DNA of 64,000 bases. Origin: Nocardioides scoriae (GTDB lineage Bacteria > Actinomycetota > Actinomycetes > Propionibacteriales > Nocardioidaceae). The notes beneath the pieces were generated by a model that was not told where the DNA came from, searched no databases, and saw only the letters and a list, made by a program, of their open reading frames with translations. Below, in pieces: positions 52,447-61,240 of the stretch (positions are counted from its first letter, which is position 1; each line of letters begins with the position of its first letter). The position numbers were made by a program, and so were the translations under genes. Location: positions 1,798,001 through 1,862,000 of the forward strand of contig NZ_LT629757.1 of the NCBI RefSeq assembly GCF_900104965.1. The letters are read 5' to 3'.

Positions 52447-53841
52447 ATGGCTCTCGTGCTCGGTGTGGACTCCTCGACCCAGTCGACCAAGGCGCTGCTG
52501 GTGGATGCCGAGGACGGCACCGTCGTCGAGCAGCGCACGGCCCGCCACCCCGAGGGGACGGCCGTCGACCCGCGGGCCTGGCTGGCGGCGTTCGACGAGG
52601 CGGCCGGGCCGCTGCTCGACCGCGCCGAGGCCGTCGCGATCGGGGGCCAGCAGCACGGGTCGGTCGTGCTGGACGCCGAGGGCGAGCCGGTCCACGACGC
52701 GCTGCTGTGGAACGACATGCGCAGCGCCGGGGCCGCGGCCGACCTCGTCGAGGAGCTCGGCGGGGCCCAGGCCAGCGCCGACCTGACCGGCACGGTCCTC
52801 AACGCCTCGATCACCATCGCCAAGCTCCGCTGGATGCGCGACCACGCGGGCGACGCGCTGGCCCGCGCCCACCGGGTGCTGCTGCCCCACGACTACCTGA
52901 CCTGGCACCTCGCCGGCCGTCCCGACGAGGCCACCACGGACCGCGGCGACGCGTCGGGCACCGGCTACTTCTCCCCCGCCCAGGACGCCTGGCTGCCCGA
53001 GCTGCTCGAGCAGGCCGCCGGCCGCTCGCTCGCGCTGCCCCGGGTCGCGGAGCCGGCGGAGGTCGTCGGCCACCACGGCTCGGTGGCCATCGCCCCCGGC
53101 ACCGGCGACAACATGGCCGCCGCCCTCGGGCTGGGCCTGCGCCCCGGCGACGCCGCGGTCTCGATCGGCACCTCCGGCGTGGTCTCGATGGTGGCGTCCG
53201 GCCCCTCGGCCGACGGCACCGGCATGGTGGCCGGGTTCGCCGACGCGACCGGCCGGTTCCTGCCGCTCGCCTGCACCGTCAACGCCGCGCGCATCCTCGA
53301 CCTCGCCGCCCGGCTGCTCGGCACCGACCACGCCGGCCTGGCCGAGCTGGCCCTGGCCTCGGTCCCCGGCGCCCACGGCCTGACGCTGCTGCCCTACCTC
53401 GACGGCGAGCGCACCCCGGCCCGCCCCGACGCGACCGGCACCCTGCACGGCCTCACCAGCAGCACCACCCGCGAGGACCTCGCCCGGGCCCACGTCGAGG
53501 GCCTGCTGCTGAGCCTGGCCGACGCGCTGGCCGCCATGGACGCCATGTCCGACGCCTCCCCCGCCCGCGCACTGCTCATCGGCGGCGCCGCCCGCAACCC
53601 GGCGGTCCGGGCGCTGGCCCCCGCCGTGCTCGGCGTGCCCGTGGCGCTGCCCGAGCCCGGCGAGTACGTCGCCCTCGGCGCCGCCCGCCAGGCCGCCTGG
53701 GCCCTGCTCGGCACCGAGGCGCCCCCGCAGTGGCCGGTCCCGGCCACCGAGCTGGCCGACCCGTCGGCCGGCCCCGACGCCGGCGAGCTCACCGCGGCGT
53801 ACGCCCGGCTGCGCGAGCGCACCACCGACTGGCACGCCTGA
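52447..53841 (+). CDS. xylB: Xylulokinase
   Basis: Phosphorylates D-xylulose to xylulose-5-phosphate. The 464-residue FGGY kinase has GVDSSTQSTKALLVD (phosphate 1), GGQQHGSVVLD with the substrate-binding QHG, WNDMRS, ATTDRGDASGTGYFSP, GTGDNMAAALGLGL, SIGTSGVVS and LLIGGAARNPAVR. The ATG at 52447 has no Shine-Dalgarno sequence and lies only seven bases after the -10 element, indicating a leaderless mRNA. xylA follows after 72 bases, giving the isomerase-kinase pair of xylose catabolism. Confidence 0.95.
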   Translation: MALVLGVDSSTQSTKALLVDAEDGTVVEQRTARHPEGTAVDPRAWLAAFDEAAGPLLDRAEAVAIGGQQHGSVVLDAEGEPVHDALLWNDMRSAGAAADLVEELGGAQASADLTGTVLNASITIAKLRWMRDHAGDALARAHRVLLPHDYLTWHLAGRPDEATTDRGDASGTGYFSPAQDAWLPELLEQAAGRSLALPRVAEPAEVVGHHGSVAIAPGTGDNMAAALGLGLRPGDAAVSIGTSGVVSMVASGPSADGTGMVAGFADATGRFLPLACTVNAARILDLAARLLGTDHAGLAELALASVPGAHGLTLLPYLDGERTPARPDATGTLHGLTSSTTREDLARAHVEGLLLSLADALAAMDAMSDASPARALLIGGAARNPAVRALAPAVLGVPVALPEPGEYVALGAARQAAWALLGTEAPPQWPVPATELADPSAGPDAGELTAAYARLRERTTDWHA

Positions 53842-53913
53842 CCCGCCGCCTGCACCCCACGCCCCACCCGTCCCTCACCCCACCGCCCCGCACGACCCAC
53901 CGAAAGGCACCCC

Positions 53914-55074
53914 ATGACCTACACGCCCGTCCCCGAGGACAAGTTCTCCTTCGGCCTCTGGACCGTGCAGTACCCCGGCCGCGACCCGTTCGGCGAGCCC
54001 ACCCGCCCCGCCATGGACCCCGTGCGCGCGGTCGAGAAGCTGGCCGAGATCGGCGCGTACGGCGTCAACTTCCACGACGACGACGTGGTGCCCTTCGGGT
54101 CCTCGGACGCCGAGCGCGAGAAGATCCTCGACGCCTTCAAGAAGTCGCTCACCGACACCGGCATGGTCGTCACGACCGCCACCACCAACCTCTTCGGCCA
54201 CCCGGTCTTCAAGGACGGCGCCTTCACCTCCAACCTGCGCGACGTGCGCCGGTTCGCGCTGAAGAAGACCATGCGCAACATCGACCTCGCCGCCGAGCTC
54301 GGCGCCAAGGTGTACGTCGCGTGGGGCGGCCGCGAGGGCGCCGAGTCGCAGGCCTCCAAGGACGTGATGGTCGCGCTCGACCGCTACAAGGAGGCCTTTG
54401 ACGTCCTGGGCGACTACGTCACCGAGAAGGGCTACGACCTCCGCTTCGCCATCGAGCCCAAGCCCAACGAGCCCCGCGGCGACATCCTGCTGCCGACGAT
54501 TGGCCACGCCCTGGCCTTCATCGAGCGCCTCGAGCGGCCCGAGCTGGTCGGCGTGAACCCCGAGATCGGCCACGAGGAGATGGCGGGCATGAACGCCGCC
54601 GCCGGTTACGCCCAGGCCATGTGGCAGGGCAAGCTCTACCACATCGACCTCAACGGCCAGAACGGTCCGAAGTACGACCAGGACCTGCGCTTCGGCGCCG
54701 GCAACGTGCGTGGCGCCTTCTGGATCGTCGACACCCTGCTCGCCGGCGGGTACGACGGCCCGGTGCACTTCGACTTCAAGACCCCGCGCACCGAGGACGA
54801 CAACGGCGTGTGGGTCTCGGCCGAGGCCTGCATGCGCAACTACCTGATTCTGCGCGAGAAGGCCCAGGCGTTCCGGGCCGACCCGGAGGTCCAGGCCGCG
54901 CTCGAGGCCTCGCACCTGCCCGAGCTGTCGGTGCCGACGCTGGCCGAGGGCGAGACCTGGCAGACCCTGGTCGACGCCGCCGACCCCGACGTCGAGACCA
55001 TCGGCGCCCGCGGGATGGCCTTCGAGCGCCTCGACCAGCTGGCGCTCGAGCACCTGTACGGCATCCGCTCCTGA
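53914..55074 (+). CDS. xylA: Xylose isomerase
   Basis: Converts D-xylose to D-xylulose (and glucose to fructose). The 386-residue protein is a class I, actinobacterial-length enzyme: [30 protein letters not shown] with catalytic His54-type residue, [56 protein letters not shown], and [14 protein letters not shown] supplying metal ligands. ATG 53914 follows GAAAGGCACC. It is co-oriented with xylB and followed 20 bases later by a ROK regulator gene, a probable xylBA-ROK operon. Confidence 0.97.
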   Translation: MTYTPVPEDKFSFGLWTVQYPGRDPFGEPTRPAMDPVRAVEKLAEIGAYGVNFHDDDVVPFGSSDAEREKILDAFKKSLTDTGMVVTTATTNLFGHPVFKDGAFTSNLRDVRRFALKKTMRNIDLAAELGAKVYVAWGGREGAESQASKDVMVALDRYKEAFDVLGDYVTEKGYDLRFAIEPKPNEPRGDILLPTIGHALAFIERLERPELVGVNPEIGHEEMAGMNAAAGYAQAMWQGKLYHIDLNGQNGPKYDQDLRFGAGNVRGAFWIVDTLLAGGYDGPVHFDFKTPRTEDDNGVWVSAEACMRNYLILREKAQAFRADPEVQAALEASHLPELSVPTLAEGETWQTLVDAADPDVETIGARGMAFERLDQLALEHLYGIRS

Positions 55075-55094
55075 GCGGCACCGGGCTGCGGCTG

Positions 55095-56276
55095 GTGGAC
55101 GCGGCTCCCGCGGCCACCGAGGACGTGCGGCGCCGCAACACCGCCGCGGTGCTGCGGCTGCTGCGCGACTCCGGTCCCGCGAGCCGGGCCGACCTGGCCC
55201 GGCTCTCGGGGCTGGCCAAGGCCACGGTCGGCACCATCGTCGGCCACCTGCAGCAGCTGGGCGCGGTGGCCGAGGCCACCGCGTCCCCCGCGGCCGGCCG
55301 GGGCCGACCGAGCACCCCGGTCGAGCTCGACGGGCGCTCGCACGCCGGCCTCGGGATCGAGGTGAACGTCGACTACGTCGCCGTCACCGCGCTCGACCTC
55401 GCGGGCCGCGAGCTGTGGTTCGAGGAGCGCCCCCGCACCTCGGCCACGATGCCCGTCGAGCAGGTCGTCGCCCTCGCCCGCGAGCAGCTCGACCGGGCGC
55501 GCGGGCAGGGGCTGGCTCCGCTGGGCCTGACCGTCGCCGTGCCCGGCCTCATCGACCGGGCCGCCGGCCGGGTCGTGCAGGCACCCAACCTGGGCTGGGA
55601 CGACGTGCCCCTGGCGGCGCTGCTCACCGACGCGCTCGGGGACGACCCGGGGTCCGCCGAGGTGGCGGTCAGCGTCGACAACGACGCCAACTGCGCCGTG
55701 CGCGCCGAGAGCCTGCGCGGCGTCGCCGCCGGCACCCGCGACCTCGTCTACCTGACCGGCACCGTCGGCCTCGGCGCCGGCATCCTGGCCGAGGGCCGGG
55801 TGCTGCGCGGCTCCCGCGGGCTGGCCGGCGAGGTCGGCCACCTGCGCGTCGGCACCACCCAGCCGTGCGCCTGCGGCCGCGAGGGCTGCTGGGAGGCCCT
55901 GGCCGGGCAGCGGGCCCTGGTCGCCGCGAGCGGGCTGGAGGTCGATCCGGGCGAGGACCCCGTCGGGTACGCCCGCCGCCTCGCCGGCCTCCCCGACGCC
56001 GAGACCCTGCTGCGGCCGGTCACCGAGGCCATGGAGCGCGGCGTCGCCGCCCTGGTGCTCGGGCTCGACCCGTCGGTGGTCGTCCTCGGTGGCGCCTTCG
56101 TGCCGCTCGGCGACGTGCTCGTCCCCGCGCTCGAGCGCTCCCTGGCCCGCGGCTTCACCGGCCCCGGCGTGCGGGTGGCGCTCAGCAGCCTCGGCCTCCA
56201 CGCCGCTTCGGTCGGTGCCGCCCTGGACGCGCTCGACGACGTGTACGCCGGGCGGCGGTCGCTGCCGGCGCGCTGA
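55095..56276 (+). CDS. ROK-family transcriptional regulator (XylR-like)
   Basis: A 393-residue protein with an N-terminal winged helix (RRRNTAAVLRLLRDSGPASRADLARLSGLAKATVGTIVGHLQQLG, residues ~10-55) and a ROK sugar-binding domain. The latter includes the zinc motif EVGHLRVGTTQPCACGREGCWE, DNDANCAVRAE and LTGTVGLGAGILAEGRV. GTG 55095 is the first reasonable start after the xylA stop; its ribosome site is weak. Probably a xylose-responsive repressor of xylBA and perhaps of the transporter. Its stop codon lies inside copy 3 of the palindromic repeat. Confidence 0.9.
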   Translation: MDAAPAATEDVRRRNTAAVLRLLRDSGPASRADLARLSGLAKATVGTIVGHLQQLGAVAEATASPAAGRGRPSTPVELDGRSHAGLGIEVNVDYVAVTALDLAGRELWFEERPRTSATMPVEQVVALAREQLDRARGQGLAPLGLTVAVPGLIDRAAGRVVQAPNLGWDDVPLAALLTDALGDDPGSAEVAVSVDNDANCAVRAESLRGVAAGTRDLVYLTGTVGLGAGILAEGRVLRGSRGLAGEVGHLRVGTTQPCACGREGCWEALAGQRALVAASGLEVDPGEDPVGYARRLAGLPDAETLLRPVTEAMERGVAALVLGLDPSVVVLGGAFVPLGDVLVPALERSLARGFTGPGVRVALSSLGLHAASVGAALDALDDVYAGRRSLPAR

Positions 56277-56356
56277 TCACCCGGACGTCCGGGTAATCGG
56301 TGACTGGACGGGTGTTGCAACGGACGTCCAGTCACCGAAAAGGACGTCCAGTGACC
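56273..56356. repeat. Composite double-palindrome element, copy 3 (degenerate)
   Basis: The same order as copies 1 and 2: CTGATCACCCGGAC-type palindrome (56273-56300), the GTGACTGGACG...CGTCCAGTCAC palindrome (56300-56335), CGAAAAG, and GACGTCCAGTGACC. Both palindromes carry mismatches (at least three in the second). It fills the 88-base gap between two convergent ROK genes and includes the first gene's stop codon. Confidence 0.8.
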
Positions 56357-56364
56357 CCGCCGAC

Positions 56365-57606
56365 CTAGGCGCCCATCACGGTCGAGAGCGCACCCTCGGC
56401 ACGGGCCAGCACCCCGACGGGGTCGGCGAGCAGGTCGGTGAAGGCCAGCTCGGCGGCGCCGACGATGACCGAGTCGCCGCCGAGCCACGGGAGCACGATC
56501 TGGGCCTCCCGGGCCGGGGCCTCGAGGGCCCAGGCGTCGAGGGCGTCCAGGACGTCGTCGCGCACCAGCGGGAAGACCCAGCGCAGCACGCCGCCGAGGA
56601 TGACGACCTCGGGGTTGAAGACGTTGACCAGGCCGCCGAGGCCGACGCCGAGGGAGCGGCCCAGGCGGCGCAGCTCCGGGGGGACGCGGGTGCCGGGCTG
56701 GAGGTACTCCGGCAGCCGGTCGATCTCGTCGTCGGGGCAGCCGACCGCCGCGGCGACGGCGTGGGAGCCGATCTCGGTCTCCCAGCAGCCGGTGTTGCCG
56801 CAGCGGCACCGGGCGCCGCCGTTGTCGAAGCGCTGGTGGCCGACCTCGCCGGCGTACCCGCTCGCCCCGCGCATCGGCAGGCCCTCGACGATGACGCCGC
56901 CGCCGACGCCGACGTCGCACGAGAGGAAGATCAGGTGCGACTTGTGGCGGCCGGCGCCGCGGATGTGCTCGGCCAGGGCCCCGAGCTCGGCGTCGTTGCC
57001 CAGCCGCACGGGGACCCGCAGGCCGATCCGGCTGGCCAGCAGCGGCGAGAACGACACGTCGCTCCAGCCCAGGTTGGGCGCGAAGCGGACCAGGCCGGTG
57101 GCGTCGTTGACCACGCCCGGGACGGCCGCGGCGATGCCGACCAGCCGCGAGCCCGGCTCGGCCGAGCGCAGCAGCTGGCGCAGCATCTCCACGACCACGT
57201 CGACCACGACCTCCGGGTCGCGGTCCGACGGGGTCGGGCGCGAGATCCGCTCCAGCACGCCGCCGCCGAGCCCGACCCGGGCGACGTCCATCGAGTCGAC
57301 GCCCAGCTGGACGGCGAGGACGAAGACGGAGTCCGGGTCGGGGTTGACGTCGAGGGAGGGGCGGCCGGCGCCGGCGCGGGGGTGTAGCCCCGCCTCCGGC
57401 ACCGACTGGCTGACGACCGCGAGCTCGTCCAGCTCGCGCACCAGGTCACCGATGGTGGAGCGGTTGAGCCCCATCCGCTCGGTGAGCTGGGCGCGGGAGA
57501 CACCACCGGAGTGGTGCACGTGCCCGAGGAGCGTGGCCAGGTTGTGCCGTCGCACAGCCTCCTGGTTGGTGCCCGTCCCGCGCCGCCTCGTGGCGGCCAC
57601 GCTCAC
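56365..57606 (-). CDS. ROK-family transcriptional regulator linked to the sugar importer
   Basis: A 413-residue ROK repressor: winged helix RRHNLATLLGHVHHSGGVSRAQLTERMGLNRSTIGDLVRELDEL (residues ~20-62), ROK core with VRLGNDAELGAL, VGVGGGVIVEG and zinc motif EVGHQRFDNGGARCRCGNTGCWE. GTG 57606 overlaps the permease gene's stop by four bases (GTGA), so it is the last gene of the importer operon. It presumably senses the imported sugar and represses this operon. The two ROK proteins of the locus differ substantially, so they may respond to different sugars. Confidence 0.9.
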   Translation of the reverse strand: MSVAATRRRGTGTNQEAVRRHNLATLLGHVHHSGGVSRAQLTERMGLNRSTIGDLVRELDELAVVSQSVPEAGLHPRAGAGRPSLDVNPDPDSVFVLAVQLGVDSMDVARVGLGGGVLERISRPTPSDRDPEVVVDVVVEMLRQLLRSAEPGSRLVGIAAAVPGVVNDATGLVRFAPNLGWSDVSFSPLLASRIGLRVPVRLGNDAELGALAEHIRGAGRHKSHLIFLSCDVGVGGGVIVEGLPMRGASGYAGEVGHQRFDNGGARCRCGNTGCWETEIGSHAVAAAVGCPDDEIDRLPEYLQPGTRVPPELRRLGRSLGVGLGGLVNVFNPEVVILGGVLRWVFPLVRDDVLDALDAWALEAPAREAQIVLPWLGGDSVIVGAAELAFTDLLADPVGVLARAEGALSTVMGA

Positions 57607-58931
57607 GTCCCCGTGGCGGAGCGGCGACGACGCGAGACCGCGTCGACGGAGGCGGCGAGCAGCAGCACGCTGCCGGTGATGATGTAGTTGATGTACGCCG
57701 CCTGGTTGAGCAGGCCGAGCCCGTTGTCGATCGTGGCGATCACGAGGCCGCCGATGACGGCGTCGCGGATCAGGCCCTTGCCGCCGAAGAGGCTGGTGCC
57801 ACCGATGACCGCCGCGCCCACGGCGTACAGCAGCACGTTGCCTCCACCGGAGCCGGGCGAGACCTTGCCGTCGTACGACGCGGTGATGATGCCGCTGATC
57901 GCCGCCATCGAGGAGCAGATGACGAAGGCGGACATCCGCAGCCGGTCGACGTTGATGCCGGCACGACGCGCGGCCTCGGTGTTGCCGCCGACGGCGTACA
58001 TGTGGCGGCCGTAGGCGGTGCGCCCGAACACGAAGGTCCAGAAGATCAGCAGGGCGCCCACGACGAACACGGCGTAGGGGATGCCGGCGATCTGGAAGGT
58101 GGGCACGCGGCTGCGGTTCTGCGACAGGATCACGGTCACCACGACGACGACCAGGGCGAGCCCGCCGAACTTGACCGCCACCAGCGAGGCCGGAGGACGC
58201 TGCAGGTTCTTCTGGGTGAGCCGGCGCTGGCGCCAGAACAGCAGGCCGCCGTAGAGCGCGAGCAGCGCCACCACGACGATCCAGCCGGCGACCGGGGGCA
58301 TCGACTTGATGGTGATGCCGCGCAGCACGCCGTCGCGCACCGGGACGGTGCCGCCGAGGCCGATCAGCTTGAGGATGACGCCCTGCAGGCCGAGGAAGAA
58401 GGCCAGCGTGACGACGAACGACGGGATCCCCAGCTTGGAGACCAGCAGGCCGATCGCGAGGCCGACCAGGGCGCCCACGGCGATGCCGATGAGCACGGCC
58501 AGCGGCCAGGAGATGCCGTTGCGGTCGATGGCCACGGCCGTGAAGCCGGCCGCCATGCCGCCCGCGACACCGGCCGAGAGGTCGATGTCGCCCAGGAGCA
58601 GCACCGGGATCAGGCCCATGGCCAGGACCGAGATCGCCGAGGCCTGGGTCATCAGGTTGGCGATGTTGAGCGCGCTGGTGAAGGAGTCGGGGCGCAGCGC
58701 GGAGAACACGATGAACAGCGCGACGAGGCCGAGGACGGCGGGCAGGGCGCCCATGTCGCCGCCGCGGAGGCGGTCGCGGTAGTCGCGGAAGGACTCCCCC
58801 AGCGACGCGCTGGCCTTGTCGTTGGCGAAGTCGGCGGCCGCGAGGGTGGGGGCGGTGCCGGTGGCGGAGGGTGCGGTGCCGGCGGCGCCGGGAGCGCCGG
58901 GGTCCGCGGTCTTGTCCGAGTGGGTGGTCAT
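57603..58931 (-). CDS. xylH: Sugar ABC importer permease (XylH-like)
   Basis: A 442-residue permease of the ribose/xylose/galactose (BPD_transp_2) family with about 10-12 helices after a ~60-residue cytoplasmic N-terminus rich in Ala/Gly/Thr. NIANLMTQASAISVLAMGLIPVLLLGDIDLSAGVAGGMAA and FGRTAYGRHMYAVGGNTEAARRAGINVDRLRMSAFVICSSMAAISGII are diagnostic. The total length and late position of the EAA-like loop match XylH/GguB more than RbsC. ATG 58931, ten bases after the ATPase stop. Xylose specificity is inferred from the neighbouring xylBA. Confidence 0.87.
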   Translation of the reverse strand: MTTHSDKTADPGAPGAAGTAPSATGTAPTLAAADFANDKASASLGESFRDYRDRLRGGDMGALPAVLGLVALFIVFSALRPDSFTSALNIANLMTQASAISVLAMGLIPVLLLGDIDLSAGVAGGMAAGFTAVAIDRNGISWPLAVLIGIAVGALVGLAIGLLVSKLGIPSFVVTLAFFLGLQGVILKLIGLGGTVPVRDGVLRGITIKSMPPVAGWIVVVALLALYGGLLFWRQRRLTQKNLQRPPASLVAVKFGGLALVVVVVTVILSQNRSRVPTFQIAGIPYAVFVVGALLIFWTFVFGRTAYGRHMYAVGGNTEAARRAGINVDRLRMSAFVICSSMAAISGIITASYDGKVSPGSGGGNVLLYAVGAAVIGGTSLFGGKGLIRDAVIGGLVIATIDNGLGLLNQAAYINYIITGSVLLLAASVDAVSRRRRSATGT

Positions 58932-58941
58932 GTCTGCCTCC

Positions 58942-59721
<780 letters not shown>

Positions 59722-59840
59722 CACGCCTCCGGGGCGGTGGGACCGTCGGTCCGCGGGAGGGGCGGGACGGACGGGCGGGACGGGTGGCTCACGGCGCCGG
59801 GGGCGCGGTGCGGGTGGTGCGGGGTGGTGCGGCGGACAGA

Positions 59841-59876
59841 GGGCGGGCCCGGCCCCGGTGGGGACCGGGCCCGCCC
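59841..59876 (-). terminator. Intra-operon GC hairpin between binding-protein and ATPase genes
   Basis: GGGCGGGCCCGG (59841-59852) pairs perfectly with 59865-59876 and can extend into the loop. It lies 27 bases after the binding-protein stop on the minus strand, with no T-run. It is analogous in position to the hairpin after gluB and probably sets a high ratio of binding protein to membrane components. Confidence 0.65.
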
Positions 59877-59902
59877 AGCGTCAGCTGGTGAGGATCACTG
59901 GA

Positions 59903-60994
59903 TCACTTGATCCCGGCGTCCGTGCACTCCTTCTCGAAGCCCTTGCAGACGTCGGCGGCCGTGGCGCCACCGTCGTCGATGACGGCCTTGACGTTGTCCT
60001 TGGTGACCGCGACCGGGTCGAGCAGCACGGCGGGGACGTCGCGCTTGCCCTCGGAGTCGGTGACCGACCCGTCGGCCTTGGGCTCGTCGCCCTTGGCCAG
60101 GCCGATGGCGAGGTCGGCCAGCGCGCCGGCCTCCTGCTTGGCGGACTTGTAGACCGTCATGCACTGGGTGCCGGCGAGGATGTCCTGCAGGCCCTGGACG
60201 GTGGCGTCCTGACCGGTCACCGGGACCTTGCCGGCGACACCGTTCTTCTGCAGGATCGAGATCGCCGAGCCGCCGAGACCGTCGTTGGCGGCGAGGACGC
60301 CGTCGATCTTGCCGTTGTTCTCGGTGTACATCTGCTCGAAGATCTTGGTGGCCTGGGTGTTGTCCCAGCCCGGGACGGCCTGCTCGGCGACGACCTTGTA
60401 GTTGCTGTTGGCGTCGAGGACCGTGTGGGCACCCTTGGCGAACGCCGTCGCGTTGGAGTCGTCGGGCGAGCCGTTGAGGTAGACGATGTTGGCCTTGGTG
60501 TCCTGGCCGAGGCAGTTCTGCAGCCCCTCGCCCTGGAGCTCGCCGACCTTCTCGTTGTCGTAGGAGACGTAGTACGACGCGGAGCCGCCGAGGGTGAGGC
60601 GGTCGTAGTCGATCGTGGCGATGCCCTGGTTCTTGGCCTTCTCCTCGATGGCCGCACCGGACGCGTTGTCGAGGTTGACGATCGCCAGGACGGTCACGCC
60701 GCTGGTGATCATCGAGTCGGCGATCTTCTGCATCTGGGTGGCGTCGCCCTGCGCGTTCTGGATGTCGTAGTCCACGCCGGCGTCCTTGAAGGCCGCCTCG
60801 AGGGCGGGACGGTCCGCGGTCTCCCAGCGCACCGAGGACTCGGTGTCGGGGAGGATGACGCCGATCTTGGCGTCGGCGGCGGCACCGCTGCCGCCGCTGC
60901 CGCTGTCACCGCTGTCGCTGCTGCTGCCACAGCCGGTCAGGGTGAGCGCGAGCCCGAGGGACCCGGCGGCGAGAACTACAGGCATCCGCTTCAC
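59903..60994 (-). CDS. xylF: Sugar-binding lipoprotein (XylF/ChvE-like)
   Basis: A 363-residue periplasmic-binding-protein-type lipoprotein. The signal peptide ends in the lipobox LTLTGC (Cys near residue 22), followed by a Ser/Gly/Asp linker. The Peripla_BP_4 fold shows KIGVILPDTESSVRWETADRPALEAAFKDAGVD, IVNLDNASGAAIEEKAKNQGIATIDYDRL, YVSYDNEKVGELQGEGL (very XylF-like), LNGSPDDSNATAFAKGAH and GVLAANDGLGGSAISILQ. GTG 60994 follows AAGGAGG at good spacing. First gene of the importer operon; xylose or a related pentose is the likely ligand. Confidence 0.9.
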   Translation of the reverse strand: MKRMPVVLAAGSLGLALTLTGCGSSSDSGDSGSGGSGAAADAKIGVILPDTESSVRWETADRPALEAAFKDAGVDYDIQNAQGDATQMQKIADSMITSGVTVLAIVNLDNASGAAIEEKAKNQGIATIDYDRLTLGGSASYYVSYDNEKVGELQGEGLQNCLGQDTKANIVYLNGSPDDSNATAFAKGAHTVLDANSNYKVVAEQAVPGWDNTQATKIFEQMYTENNGKIDGVLAANDGLGGSAISILQKNGVAGKVPVTGQDATVQGLQDILAGTQCMTVYKSAKQEAGALADLAIGLAKGDEPKADGSVTDSEGKRDVPAVLLDPVAVTKDNVKAVIDDGGATAADVCKGFEKECTDAGIK

Positions 60995-61024
60995 GCAGAT
61001 CGCCTCCTTCGATGAGGGAGAGGG

Positions 61025-61097
61025 GCACCGGACCGGTGCGCGCCGCGGGGTGACTCCGAGGTGACCGTTGCGCTACCGACCGGTAAATGTTGGTCGG
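61025..61097. promoter_or_regulatory. Palindromes in the divergent xylF/lipoprotein region
   Basis: GCACCGG-A-CCGGTGC (61025-61039) is a perfect palindrome in the xylF leader. TACCG-AC-CGGTA (61074-61085) and CCGACC-N10-GGTCGG (61076-61097) overlap further out and are candidate operators for the ROK repressor. The remaining part of the 246-base gap contains a direct repeat GCGGTCTAG (61122-61130 and 61165-61173). Confidence 0.45.
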
Positions 61098-61240
61098 CAC
61101 AACGTAACCGCCGTCACATCTGCGGTCTAGTAGGAACGAACAACAAATCGACGGGCGTGTCGTCGCGGTCTAGACAAGTCGCCGATTGGACTGCACCGAA
61201 CCCCGTTCACACCCGGACAAAACCACTTAAAGTTGGCGCC

